Assembly (NCBI GenBank): GCA_046155895.1
Contig: JBJXFB010000093.1
Span: 14,631-78,630, forward strand
Source: DASYPQ01 sp046155895
Lineage (GTDB): Bacteria > Planctomycetota > UBA1135 > GCA-002686595
Direction: 5' to 3'
Length of the DNA: 64,000 nucleotides
Each line of letters begins with the position of its first letter. The first letter of the stretch is position 1. Shown one piece after another: positions 22,870 to 30,364 of the stretch. Both the position numbers and the translations under genes were made by a program. The notes under the pieces were generated by a model that was not told where the DNA came from, did no database searches, and worked only from the letters and a program-made list of their open reading frames with translations.

Positions 22870-24606
22870 ATGCAGCGTTTCTCCCTCCTCCGATCGACCG
22901 CCCTCTTCAGCGTGATCCTGGCGTCGCACGCGGCCGCCCAGGGATCGTCCCTGGTCGGACACGGCATACCGTGCGGGAACATCTCAGGGCCGGACGTCAT
23001 CGTCGGCGACATCACCGACGTGGCGAACTTCGCGCTGCAGAACGGGCTCGACGCCTTCACCATCGGCTCGACGTCCTGCAACATCGGCACGACCGTCGTG
23101 CAGTGGTGGGGCGCCACGAATCAGCACCCCATCATCAGCGAGACTCTCTACAAGTACAAGGTCGTCGACGGCTCCGGACGATTCGAGCAGATCGGCATGA
23201 GCTGGCTCAAGCACGGTTTCGCGGCCGACACGGGCAGCCTGTGCTGCTCGTGCACGAATCCCGGCAACTCGCAGCTCCTGGGAGTGGGATGCTCCGACCC
23301 GTACAACGCCTGGCAGGCCGGCACGCAGTTCAACCTGGCCCCGCGCTGGCAGGTGAATCCTCACACGGGCTACTTCCCGTACCCGGGCTCGAATCCGAGC
23401 TATTCGGGCTCCACCGCCCGGCGCTGTGAGGTGGCCGCATCCGATCTCGAGCTCAGCAGCGATTCGGTGCGCTACTTCGTCGAGTGCACCTACACCGCCG
23501 CCGACGACGCGGCGGCCGGGAACAACAACAACAACGCGAGCACGAAGGGGATGGTCGTGACGGGGAGTCCCGCGAACTACACGTTCGCGACGGCGCCTGG
23601 CGGGACCCAGGTCATGCAGGCCGCCATCCGCAACTGGCAGCTGCTCGAACCGGGCGTGATCCTCGCGGAGATCCAGGTCCCCTCCGACGGCCTGTTCATC
23701 GTCGGGTCGAAGGTGACGGACCTCGGCGGCGGGCAGTTCCACTACGAATACGCGGTCCACAACATGAACGTGCAGAGGGCCTGCGGATCGTTCTCGGTGC
23801 CGATGCCGGCGGGCGCGAACGTGACGAACATCGGCTTCCGCGACGCCACGTACCGCAACGGCGACGGCCCCGGCGACGTCGACCAGTCGGGTCTGGACTG
23901 GCCCGCCGTCGTTTCCGGGGTCTCGATCACGTGGAGCACGGAGACGCAGGCCCAGAACGTCAGCGCCAACGCGATCCGGTGGGCGACCACCTACAACTTC
24001 CGGTTCGACGCGAACGTTGCGCCGGCCTCAGGCAACGCCTCCCTGGGGCTGTGGGAGAGCGGTGCGCCGGCATCGGTGAGCGCCTACGTCGAGGTTCCCG
24101 GCGGCAGCGCGCCGATCGTTTCGTTCTGCGCCGGGGACGGATCGGGGATGGCGTGCCCTTGCGGCAACACCGGCGCCGCGGGCCGTGGATGCCAGAACTC
24201 GAGCTCGACGGGCGGCGCGCTGCTGGCGGGCACAGGCAATCCGAGCGTCGGCACCGACACGCTCTTGCTGACCGTCTCCGACGAGCGCCCAGTCGCGCTG
24301 ACGATTTTCTGGCAGGGATCCACGGTGAGCGGCGGGACCTCCTTCGGCGACGGCATCGGCTGCTTCAGCAACCCGGGACTGCGCCGCCTGTACTTCAAGG
24401 ACGCCGTGGCGGGCACGGCGGTCGCGCCGCAAGGCCTCGAGCTCTCGGTCACCGCTCGCTCGGCCGCCCTGGGAGACCCGCTCTCGGCGGGCGACACGCG
24501 GATCTACCACACCTTCTACCGCGATGGCGCGGGAGCGTTCTGTCCGCCTCCGGCGGGGAGCACCTACAACACTTCGAACGGAGTGGCCGTGCTTTGGGGT
24601 CCGTGA
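22870..24606 (+). CDS. Secreted protein with the shared CPCG C-terminal domain, first of two tandem paralogs
   Basis: A 578-residue exported protein. Residues 1 to about 24 are a signal peptide ending ASHAAAQG. A central domain of about 370 residues has many conserved aromatic and Cys residues (VVQWWGATNQHP, KYKVVDG.GRFEQIGMSWLKHGF, LCCSC, NPHTGYFPYPG). The C-terminal 155 residues are the domain shared by five proteins of this window: CPCGN...GRGCQNSS, TDTLLLTVSDERP, LRRLYFKD, LSVTARSAALGDPL, YHTFYRDG, ending VLWGP. I know no function for the central domain; the many paired Cys suggest an extracytoplasmic disulfide-stabilised fold. The ATG at 22870 follows GAGG. The next gene is a close tandem paralog. 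Confidence 0.8.
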   Translation: MQRFSLLRSTALFSVILASHAAAQGSSLVGHGIPCGNISGPDVIVGDITDVANFALQNGLDAFTIGSTSCNIGTTVVQWWGATNQHPIISETLYKYKVVDGSGRFEQIGMSWLKHGFAADTGSLCCSCTNPGNSQLLGVGCSDPYNAWQAGTQFNLAPRWQVNPHTGYFPYPGSNPSYSGSTARRCEVAASDLELSSDSVRYFVECTYTAADDAAAGNNNNNASTKGMVVTGSPANYTFATAPGGTQVMQAAIRNWQLLEPGVILAEIQVPSDGLFIVGSKVTDLGGGQFHYEYAVHNMNVQRACGSFSVPMPAGANVTNIGFRDATYRNGDGPGDVDQSGLDWPAVVSGVSITWSTETQAQNVSANAIRWATTYNFRFDANVAPASGNASLGLWESGAPASVSAYVEVPGGSAPIVSFCAGDGSGMACPCGNTGAAGRGCQNSSSTGGALLAGTGNPSVGTDTLLLTVSDERPVALTIFWQGSTVSGGTSFGDGIGCFSNPGLRRLYFKDAVAGTAVAPQGLELSVTARSAALGDPLSAGDTRIYHTFYRDGAGAFCPPPAGSTYNTSNGVAVLWGP

Positions 24607-24624
24607 TCCGGAGCGCCCGGGCTC

Positions 24625-24783
24625 CTACTGGATCCAGCTCACCGCGACCGCGTTCGACAAGTTGATCCCGCTCGCCGAGTTGTCGCACGGGGCAACGGCT
24701 CGCGGATCGCAGTCGACGGCGATGTCGCACCGGGTTTCGCTCGCGGCGAGACCCGAGTGCGGGCCCATGAAGCCGCTAGCCCC
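24625..24783 (-). pseudogene. Remnant of a secreted-protein C-terminal domain, antisense behind the first paralog
   Basis: Read on the minus strand this stretch encodes GPHSGLAASETRC, then DCDPRAVAPCDNSASG, then INLSNAVAVSWIQ and a stop at 24625. It is the typical final segment of the shared C-terminal domain of this organism (compare YRDG...CPPP...NTSNGVAVLWGP in the neighbouring genes). No start or upstream part of the domain is found in this frame. It is probably the last 50 or so codons of a gene whose front was replaced when the present paralogs inserted or duplicated. Confidence 0.5.
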
Positions 24784-24796
24784 GCTGGTCCTCGTG

Positions 24797-24802
24797 TAGC
24801 AT
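24797..24802 (+). promoter_or_regulatory. Putative -10 element of the second tandem secreted-protein gene
   Basis: TAGCAT in a TGTAGCATG context, 49 bases before the ATG at 24852, the same spacing as in front of the upstream paralog. Confidence 0.5.
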
Positions 24803-24851
24803 GGCTGATCGGGTTCCCACCTTCCCCTTCGGACCACGGTCGAGGCGCGAC

Positions 24852-26945
24852 ATGCAACTATTCTCCACCCTGCGATGGACCAGTCTCTGCGGCGCGATCC
24901 TGACGGCCCAGGCGGCCGCTCAAGGCTCCGACGACTGTGGTACGGCGACACCCATTTCGGGTAGCGGCACTTTCGCGGTGAGCACGGTCGGATCGACCGA
25001 CAGTCCTCAACAGACCGGCTCTTGTCCGACGGCTCATCGCGATGTCTGGTTCGCGTGGACGGCCACGGCGACTCAGAGCATGAGCCTGACCTCGTGCGGT
25101 GGGACGAGTGCGGACACGGTGCTCGCGGTCTACCCCGGAACCGGCTGTCCGTCCGCCGGCACGCATTTGGCTTGCAATGACGACGCTTGCGGCCAGCAGT
25201 CGCAGCTTTCCTTCGGCGCGGTGAACGGGAGCTCCTATCTCCTGCAGGTCGGGAACTGGAACGCCACGGCCACATTCAGCGGAACGATCTCGGTCATGCC
25301 TGACAGTTCGCCGTGCGGGAGCAGCGTGGGGCCGGACGTCATCGTCGGCGACATCACGAGCGTCATGAACGCCACGGCGGCGAACGGGCTCGACGCCTTC
25401 ACGATCGGGTCGACGTCCTGCAACATCGGGGATGCCGTCGTGCAGTGGTGGGGCGCCACCAACCAGCACCCCGTCATCAGCGAGACCTTCTACAAGTACA
25501 AGGTCGTCGACGGGGCCGGACGCTTCGAGCAGATCGGCATGAGCTGGCTCAAGCACGGCTTCGCGGCCGACACGGGCAGCCTGTGCTGCACGTGCCAGGA
25601 TCCGGGCAACTCGCAACTCTTGGGCGTCGGCTGCTCCGATCCGTACAGCGCATCCCAGGCCGGCTCGCAATCGATCTTGGCTCCGCGTTGGCAGGTCAAT
25701 CCCCACACCGGCTTCTTCCCCTTCCCGGGCGCGAACCCTAGCTGGTCTGGCACCACGGCGCGGCGCTGCGAGGTGGCCTTGTCCGATCTCGAAACCAGCA
25801 GTGCCTCGGTTCGGTACTTCGTCGAGTGCACCTACACGACCGCTGACGACGCGGCTGCCGGGAACAACAACAACAACGCGAGCACCGAGGAGATGACGGT
25901 GACCGGGGGGCCCAGCAACTACACGTTCGCGACGACGGGCGGCGTCCAGCCCATGCGGGCCGCGATCCGCAATTGGCCACTCGTCGAGCCGGGTGTGACG
26001 CTCACGGACGTCCAGGTCCCTTCCGACGGCCTGTTCGTGATCGGGTCCCAAGCGACGGACCTCGGAGGCGGGCAGCACCGCTACGAATACGCGGTGCACA
26101 ACATGAACGTGCAGCGGGCCTGCGGCTCGTTCTCGGTGCCGATCCCGGCGGGAGCGGTCGTGACGAACATCGGCTTCCACGACGTCACGTACCGCAACGG
26201 CGACGGCGTCGGCAACGTCAACCAGACGAGCACCGATTGGACCGGCGTCGTTTCCGCGGGAGCGATCACCTGGAGCTCGGAAACGCCGGCCCAGAACCAG
26301 AACGCCAACGCGATCCGTTGGGCGAGCACCTACAACTTCCGATTCGACGCGAACGTCGCTCCGGTCGCCGGCAGCGCCTCGGTGGGCTTGTGGGAAGCCG
26401 GCGCGCCCGCCGCCGTCGCCGCCTCGGCCGAGGTTCCCGGCGGCATGGCTCCGATCGTTTCGTTCTGCGCCGGGGACGGCTCGGGAGCAGCCTGCCCCTG
26501 CGGCAACAGCGGCGCCGCGGGCAGGGGCTGCGAGAACTCGAGCTCGACGGGCGGGGCGCTGCTCGCGGGAACGGGCAATCCGAGCCTCGGGGCCGACACG
26601 CTCCTGTTCACATCCTCGGACGAGCGTCCGATCTCGCTGACGATCTTCTGGCAGGGCTCCATGGAGACCGGCGGGTCGTCCTTCGGCGACGGCGTCGGCT
26701 GCTTCAGCAATCCCGGACTGCGCCGCCTGTATTTCAAGGACGCCGTGGGCGGCACGGCAGCCGCGCCGCAGGGCGCCGAGTTCTCGGTCTCCGCCCGCTC
26801 GGCCGCGATGGGAGACCCGCTCTCGTCGGGCGACGCGCGGATCTACCACACCTTCTATCGCGATGGGGCCGCATCCTTCTGCCCGCCCCCGCTGGGGAGT
26901 TCCTTCAACACTTCGAACGGACTGCGGGTGCTCTGGGGGCCCTGA
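24852..26945 (+). CDS. Secreted protein with an added N-terminal DVWF module and the shared CPCG C-terminal domain, second paralog
   Basis: A 697-residue exported protein. After a signal peptide (ending AQAAAQG) it carries a beta-sandwich-like module of about 120 residues with the pattern DDC...RDVWFAWTA...TSCGG...DTVLAVY...CNDDACG...YLLQVG, which is absent from the upstream paralog but occurs twice in the protein at 61587. The rest, about 560 residues, closely follows the upstream paralog along both the central WWGATNQHP domain and the CPCG C-terminal domain, which ends VLWGP. The pair clearly arose by tandem duplication, with gain or loss of the N-terminal module. ATG 24852 is chosen because of the GAGG site and the signal peptide. 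Function unknown. Confidence 0.8.
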   Translation: MQLFSTLRWTSLCGAILTAQAAAQGSDDCGTATPISGSGTFAVSTVGSTDSPQQTGSCPTAHRDVWFAWTATATQSMSLTSCGGTSADTVLAVYPGTGCPSAGTHLACNDDACGQQSQLSFGAVNGSSYLLQVGNWNATATFSGTISVMPDSSPCGSSVGPDVIVGDITSVMNATAANGLDAFTIGSTSCNIGDAVVQWWGATNQHPVISETFYKYKVVDGAGRFEQIGMSWLKHGFAADTGSLCCTCQDPGNSQLLGVGCSDPYSASQAGSQSILAPRWQVNPHTGFFPFPGANPSWSGTTARRCEVALSDLETSSASVRYFVECTYTTADDAAAGNNNNNASTEEMTVTGGPSNYTFATTGGVQPMRAAIRNWPLVEPGVTLTDVQVPSDGLFVIGSQATDLGGGQHRYEYAVHNMNVQRACGSFSVPIPAGAVVTNIGFHDVTYRNGDGVGNVNQTSTDWTGVVSAGAITWSSETPAQNQNANAIRWASTYNFRFDANVAPVAGSASVGLWEAGAPAAVAASAEVPGGMAPIVSFCAGDGSGAACPCGNSGAAGRGCENSSSTGGALLAGTGNPSLGADTLLFTSSDERPISLTIFWQGSMETGGSSFGDGVGCFSNPGLRRLYFKDAVGGTAAAPQGAEFSVSARSAAMGDPLSSGDARIYHTFYRDGAASFCPPPLGSSFNTSNGLRVLWGP

Positions 26946-26996
26946 CCTGCGTGGACCCGTCAAGCCCCTGGGCTGACAGAAGGTCCACCCAGGTCA
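26943..26996. terminator. Long imperfect hairpin behind the second paralog
   Basis: The 15-base arms at 26943-26957 and 26982-26996 pair at 14 of 15 positions (TGACCTG-N-GTGGACC). Between them lies a second stem, GTCA-GCCC / GGGC-TGAC with one bulged base. The left arm begins with the stop codon of the plus gene, and the right arm ends with the stop of the antisense remnant. It probably terminates transcription from both sides. Confidence 0.5.
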
Positions 26997-27045
26997 CTGG
27001 ATCCAGCTCACCGCGAGCGCATTTCGGGTGGCCGTGGCCGCGCCA
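26994..27045 (-). pseudogene. Short remnant of the shared C-terminal domain, antisense behind the second paralog
   Basis: The minus strand reads RNALAVSWIQ followed by a stop at 26994. This repeats the tail NAVAVSWIQ of the remnant at 24625, and the two sites share 21 identical bases in a row. Upstream of about 15 codons no further similarity is visible. It is best explained as the matching copy of the first remnant, carried along by the tandem duplication. Confidence 0.4.
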
Positions 27046-27077
27046 GGGACGGAACGGGGGCGGCGTTCGGGGGTGAG

Positions 27078-28145
27078 CTACTGAGCGCTCTTGGCCTTGT
27101 ACTCGGCCAGCGTCTTCTCGAGAGACCCCTTCATCCGGTCCGTCGACACGTCGACGGCCTTCGTCTGGATCTCGATCGCCTTCTTGGTGTCGCCCTTGAG
27201 GAAATAGACGCGCGCGAGCGTGTCGAGAATGGAACCGTCCTTCTCGTGGGTGAGCGCGACCCCCTGCGCGGCGGCGCGCATCGCCAGGTCGAGGTCGAGC
27301 GTGGCCCAGTTGGCCTCGGGGTCGACGATCTTCCACGCGATCGCGTTCAAGTCGCCTGCGTTCTCCTGCTTGATCGCCTCGTCGACGAGCTTGCTACCCG
27401 CGGCGTACGCCGCGGGGAAGTCGCCGGCGGCCAGGAAGGCGTCGAACTTCATCGGCGACACGAGGCGCGCGAGGATCGGGAAATTGCTCTCGAATTCGGA
27501 GATCTTCGCCGGCGCGCTCTTCGGATCCGTTCCGATCGCCTTGCGGATCGCGCTGTACTTCGCTTCGGCTTCCGCGATAGCCGCATTGCCCTTCTCGATG
27601 TCCCAGGTGCCGGCCACGACCTGCTCCATCGGAAGGTCGAGGAACATCGGGTGGCCGATGTAGGCGATCTTGCCCGCGGCGTCGACGAGGAAGCAGCACG
27701 GGATGCCGTTGCGGGCGGCGGCCTTCATGTAGGCCTCGCTGGTCGCACGCCCGCTGTCCCAGGCGACGGTGTAGTCCATCACGTCGCCCTTGTCCTCGAC
27801 CATCGCCTCGACGGCGGGGAGATCGTTGCCGCGCGTGTCCGCGCTCGTCACGCCGATGAAGGTGACGCCCTTGTCCCTGTACTGGCGCTGCAGCGCGGAG
27901 AGGTGCGGCATGCCTGCGATGCACGGGCCGCACCAGGTGGCCCAGAACTCGACGACGTAGACCTTCCCCTTCTCGAAGCCGGCCACGGGCGAGCCCTTGA
28001 CCCACTTCTCGATCTGGAGCTGAGGCGCGGGCAAGCCGACGACGAGCGCGGGCTTCTTCGCGGCCGCGTCGGGCGTCTTCTGCGAGAACGCGACGGCGGT
28101 CGTGATCATCAGAGCCGCGGCGGCGAGGGCGATGCGTGAGAGCAT
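27078..28145 (-). CDS. TlpA/ResA-like thioredoxin-fold protein with TPR-like C-terminus
   Basis: A 355-residue exported protein with a signal peptide (about residues 1-20) and a thioredoxin-fold redoxin domain at about 35-190. It contains the redox motif WCGPC in VVEFWATWCGPCIAGMPHL, followed by GVTFIGV, then IPCCFLVDAAGKIAYIGHP with the conserved cis-Pro. The C-terminal part (about 200-355) is helical and ends with TPR-like repeats (SILDTLARVYFLKGDTKKAIEIQTKAVD). TlpA-like proteins reduce disulfides outside the cytoplasm, for instance in cytochrome maturation. Given how many Cys-rich exported proteins surround it, it may help their folding; that is inference. It is the last gene before the convergent hairpin. 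Confidence 0.85.
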   Translation of the reverse strand: MLSRIALAAAALMITTAVAFSQKTPDAAAKKPALVVGLPAPQLQIEKWVKGSPVAGFEKGKVYVVEFWATWCGPCIAGMPHLSALQRQYRDKGVTFIGVTSADTRGNDLPAVEAMVEDKGDVMDYTVAWDSGRATSEAYMKAAARNGIPCCFLVDAAGKIAYIGHPMFLDLPMEQVVAGTWDIEKGNAAIAEAEAKYSAIRKAIGTDPKSAPAKISEFESNFPILARLVSPMKFDAFLAAGDFPAAYAAGSKLVDEAIKQENAGDLNAIAWKIVDPEANWATLDLDLAMRAAAQGVALTHEKDGSILDTLARVYFLKGDTKKAIEIQTKAVDVSTDRMKGSLEKTLAEYKAKSAQ

Positions 28146-28190
28146 GGGCGATCTCCAGGTAGACGGACGGAGAGGGTGGTCGACGGGGGC

Positions 28191-28196
28191 ACTCTA
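28191..28196 (-). promoter_or_regulatory. Putative -10 element of the TlpA-like gene
   Basis: TAGAGT on the minus strand in a GCTAGAGTG context, 45 bases before the ATG at 28145. Confidence 0.3.
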
Positions 28197-28236
28197 GCAA
28201 GACGTCTGGGCCGCCGACGACCGCGCGGAAGCGCGT

Positions 28237-30024
28237 CTAGGGCGCCCAGATCACCTGTCCGGTCTGCGTCGCGTTGAACGTGCCCAAGGGAGGACAGCCC
28301 CCCAGCACGTTGGGGTCGCGGTAGAAGACGAAGTGCCACCGGCTGGCACCCGCCACGAGCACGTCTCCGAGCGCCGCCGATCGCGCCGAGACGCTGAGCT
28401 CGCCCGCGCCGAAGTCGGGGACCGTGATGCTGCCGCCCGAAGCGGACTTCGAGTAGAGACGCTTGAACGTGCCCGACGTGCAGCGCACGCCCTGGCCGAA
28501 GACCACGCCCGTGGCGTCGAAGCCGTTCCACTGGGCCATGATGCTCAACGACGTGGGCCGTTCGCCGCTGGTCGTGAAGACGAGCGTGTCGGACGAGAGG
28601 TACGCCCCGCCCGCCGCCGTCAGGATCGCTCCTCCCGTCGCGGCGGAGTTGTCGCAGCCGCGCCCCGGGCCGCTCGGCGGATTCGCGCAGGGGCACGCGA
28701 TCACGCCGCCCAGGCCCGGATCGCACAGGCTCGTGAAGTTCGTGCCGCCCACGCGGTCGCGCACGAAGACGTCGGCACCACCGTTCACGTCGCCCGGGAC
28801 GAGGTTCGAAGCGATGCTGTAGAACGCCACGTAGCGTCCGTCGCCGGAGAGGGAGGCGAACCAGCTCGAGGAGTTTCCCTGGGCGCCGGCGTGCGTCAGG
28901 CTCGCTCGCTCGGTCGTCCCGGCGAAGCGGTCGTGCACGAAGCTGTCCGCGAGCAGGTTCGTGTCGCCGGCGACGAGGTTCCCCGCGCTGCTCTCGAATC
29001 CGGCGAAGCGCCCGTCGTCCGAGATCGAAGGATTCTGGCACAGGGCGCTCGCCTGGGTCCCGTCCGTGGCGACGCTGACGCGCCCGGTCGTTCCGCTCTG
29101 CCGGTCGTGCACGAACACGTCCATGACCCCGTTCGTGTCGTTGGCGACGAGGTTCGTGGCGTCGCTCCGGAACGCGACGTAGCGCCCGTCGGCCGAGAGG
29201 GCCGGCTCGAAGCTGTTCGAGTTCCCCTGCAGGCCTCCCGTCGCCACGCTCACGCGCTCCGTCGTCCCCAGCTGGAGATCGCGCACGAAAATGTCCCAGC
29301 TGCCCGTGTCGCCCGCGACGAGATTCGTGGCGAAGCTCTGGAACGCGACGAATCGGCCGTCGGCCGAGATGCAGGAAGCCGAGCTCTCGCCGTCCCCCTG
29401 CGCTCCGCCGGTCGCCACGCTCACCCGTTCGGTCGTGCCGAGCTGGCGGTCGCGCAGGAAGACGTCCCGACTCGCGTTCGTGTCGTTCGCGACGAGATTC
29501 GAAGCGAAGCTCTCGAACGCCACGAAGCGGCCGTCGGCCGAGATCGAAGACGCGCGGCTGTGGGTGGTCGCCTGCGCCCCGCCCGTGGACACGCTCACGC
29601 GCTCGGTCGTCCCGTTCAGGCGATCCCGCACGAAGACGTCGTCGCTGCCGTTGCTGTCGCCGCCGACCAGGTTGGACGAGGGGCTCTGGAACGCGACGTA
29701 TCGGCCGTCGGCCGACGCCGACGGGAACTGGCTCGCGGCGTTCCCTTCAGTCTCGGCCGTGTTCACGCTCACGCGCTCCGTCGTCCCGAGCAGGCGGTCG
29801 CGAAGGAAGGAGTCGTGGACCGCGTTGGTGTCGCCCGCGACGAGGTTCGTGGCGGCGCTGTGGAAGGCGACGAAGCGTCCGTCGGCCGAGATCCAGGGGG
29901 TCGTGCTGCCCGGATTGCCGGCGGCGCCGCTCGTCGAGACGCTGACCTTCTGGGTCACCTGCGCCGGGGCCGCGCCGCCCAGGACGAGCCCGAGCACGCC
30001 CAAGTGCATCCACCGTTGGCTCAT
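28237..30024 (-). CDS. Exported seven-bladed propeller protein with the shared CPCG C-terminal domain
   Basis: A 595-residue protein with a signal peptide (HLGVLGLVLGGAAPAQ) followed by seven near-identical repeats of about 53-55 residues. Each begins ISADGRFVAF, continues NLVAGDTN and DVFVRDR, and ends GTTERVSV. These are TolB/WD40-like PD40 blades, so the body is one complete seven-bladed propeller. The seventh blade runs straight into the shared C-terminal domain (CDPG, CPCANPPSGPGRGCDNS, SDTLVFTTSGERP, FKRLYSK, LSVSARSAALGD, FVFYRDP, ending VIWAP). The protein is probably a surface or periplasmic binding protein held by that domain. ATG 30024 is chosen for the signal peptide; ATG 30009 is possible. 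No ribosome binding site is visible. Confidence 0.82.
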   Translation of the reverse strand: MSQRWMHLGVLGLVLGGAAPAQVTQKVSVSTSGAAGNPGSTTPWISADGRFVAFHSAATNLVAGDTNAVHDSFLRDRLLGTTERVSVNTAETEGNAASQFPSASADGRYVAFQSPSSNLVGGDSNGSDDVFVRDRLNGTTERVSVSTGGAQATTHSRASSISADGRFVAFESFASNLVANDTNASRDVFLRDRQLGTTERVSVATGGAQGDGESSASCISADGRFVAFQSFATNLVAGDTGSWDIFVRDLQLGTTERVSVATGGLQGNSNSFEPALSADGRYVAFRSDATNLVANDTNGVMDVFVHDRQSGTTGRVSVATDGTQASALCQNPSISDDGRFAGFESSAGNLVAGDTNLLADSFVHDRFAGTTERASLTHAGAQGNSSSWFASLSGDGRYVAFYSIASNLVPGDVNGGADVFVRDRVGGTNFTSLCDPGLGGVIACPCANPPSGPGRGCDNSAATGGAILTAAGGAYLSSDTLVFTTSGERPTSLSIMAQWNGFDATGVVFGQGVRCTSGTFKRLYSKSASGGSITVPDFGAGELSVSARSAALGDVLVAGASRWHFVFYRDPNVLGGCPPLGTFNATQTGQVIWAP

Positions 30025-30095
30025 CTGGCTGGGTCTTGGTCGAGGCGGGCGCCGGGTCGCTCGGGCAACCGCGGGCACCGGGGGGCCGCCCGGAA

Positions 30096-30101
30096 AGGAT
30101 A
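30096..30101 (-). promoter_or_regulatory. Putative -10 element of the propeller gene
   Basis: TATCCT on the minus strand in a GGCTATCCTT context, 71 bases before the start at 30024. Confidence 0.4.
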
Positions 30102-30253
30102 GCCGAGCGGTCCGCCCGAGGGGAGGTCGTCCGGACCGGCCCGGCGAGGTTGACGAGAAGCCCCCGTGCGCTCTTTTCCGGCCTCATACGCTGGAGAGCG
30201 GACGGCCAGCAGACATTCCGGTCGCCCGGTCTACCTGTGCTGGCATATCCCGC

Positions 30254-30259
30254 TATCCT
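30254..30259 (+). promoter_or_regulatory. Putative -10 element of the Cys-rich exported protein gene
   Basis: TATCCT in a CGCTATCCTG context, 105 bases before the ATG at 30365. Confidence 0.4.
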
Positions 30260-30364
30260 GAACACGACCCCACGCCCGATCGTCGAGGGTCCGACCCCTC
30301 GTCCGAGCGTCCAGCTCCGATCGGACAAGCCCCCCCCTCTCACCGGCCCCGCAGGTGACCGACC

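Larger units (their letters stand above)
30025..30364. other. Divergent intergenic region with two putative promoters
   Basis: About 340 bases between two divergent exported-protein genes. TATCCT at 30096-30101 on the minus strand and TATCCT at 30254-30259 on the plus strand are the likely -10 boxes. No gene is seen. Confidence 0.4.
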
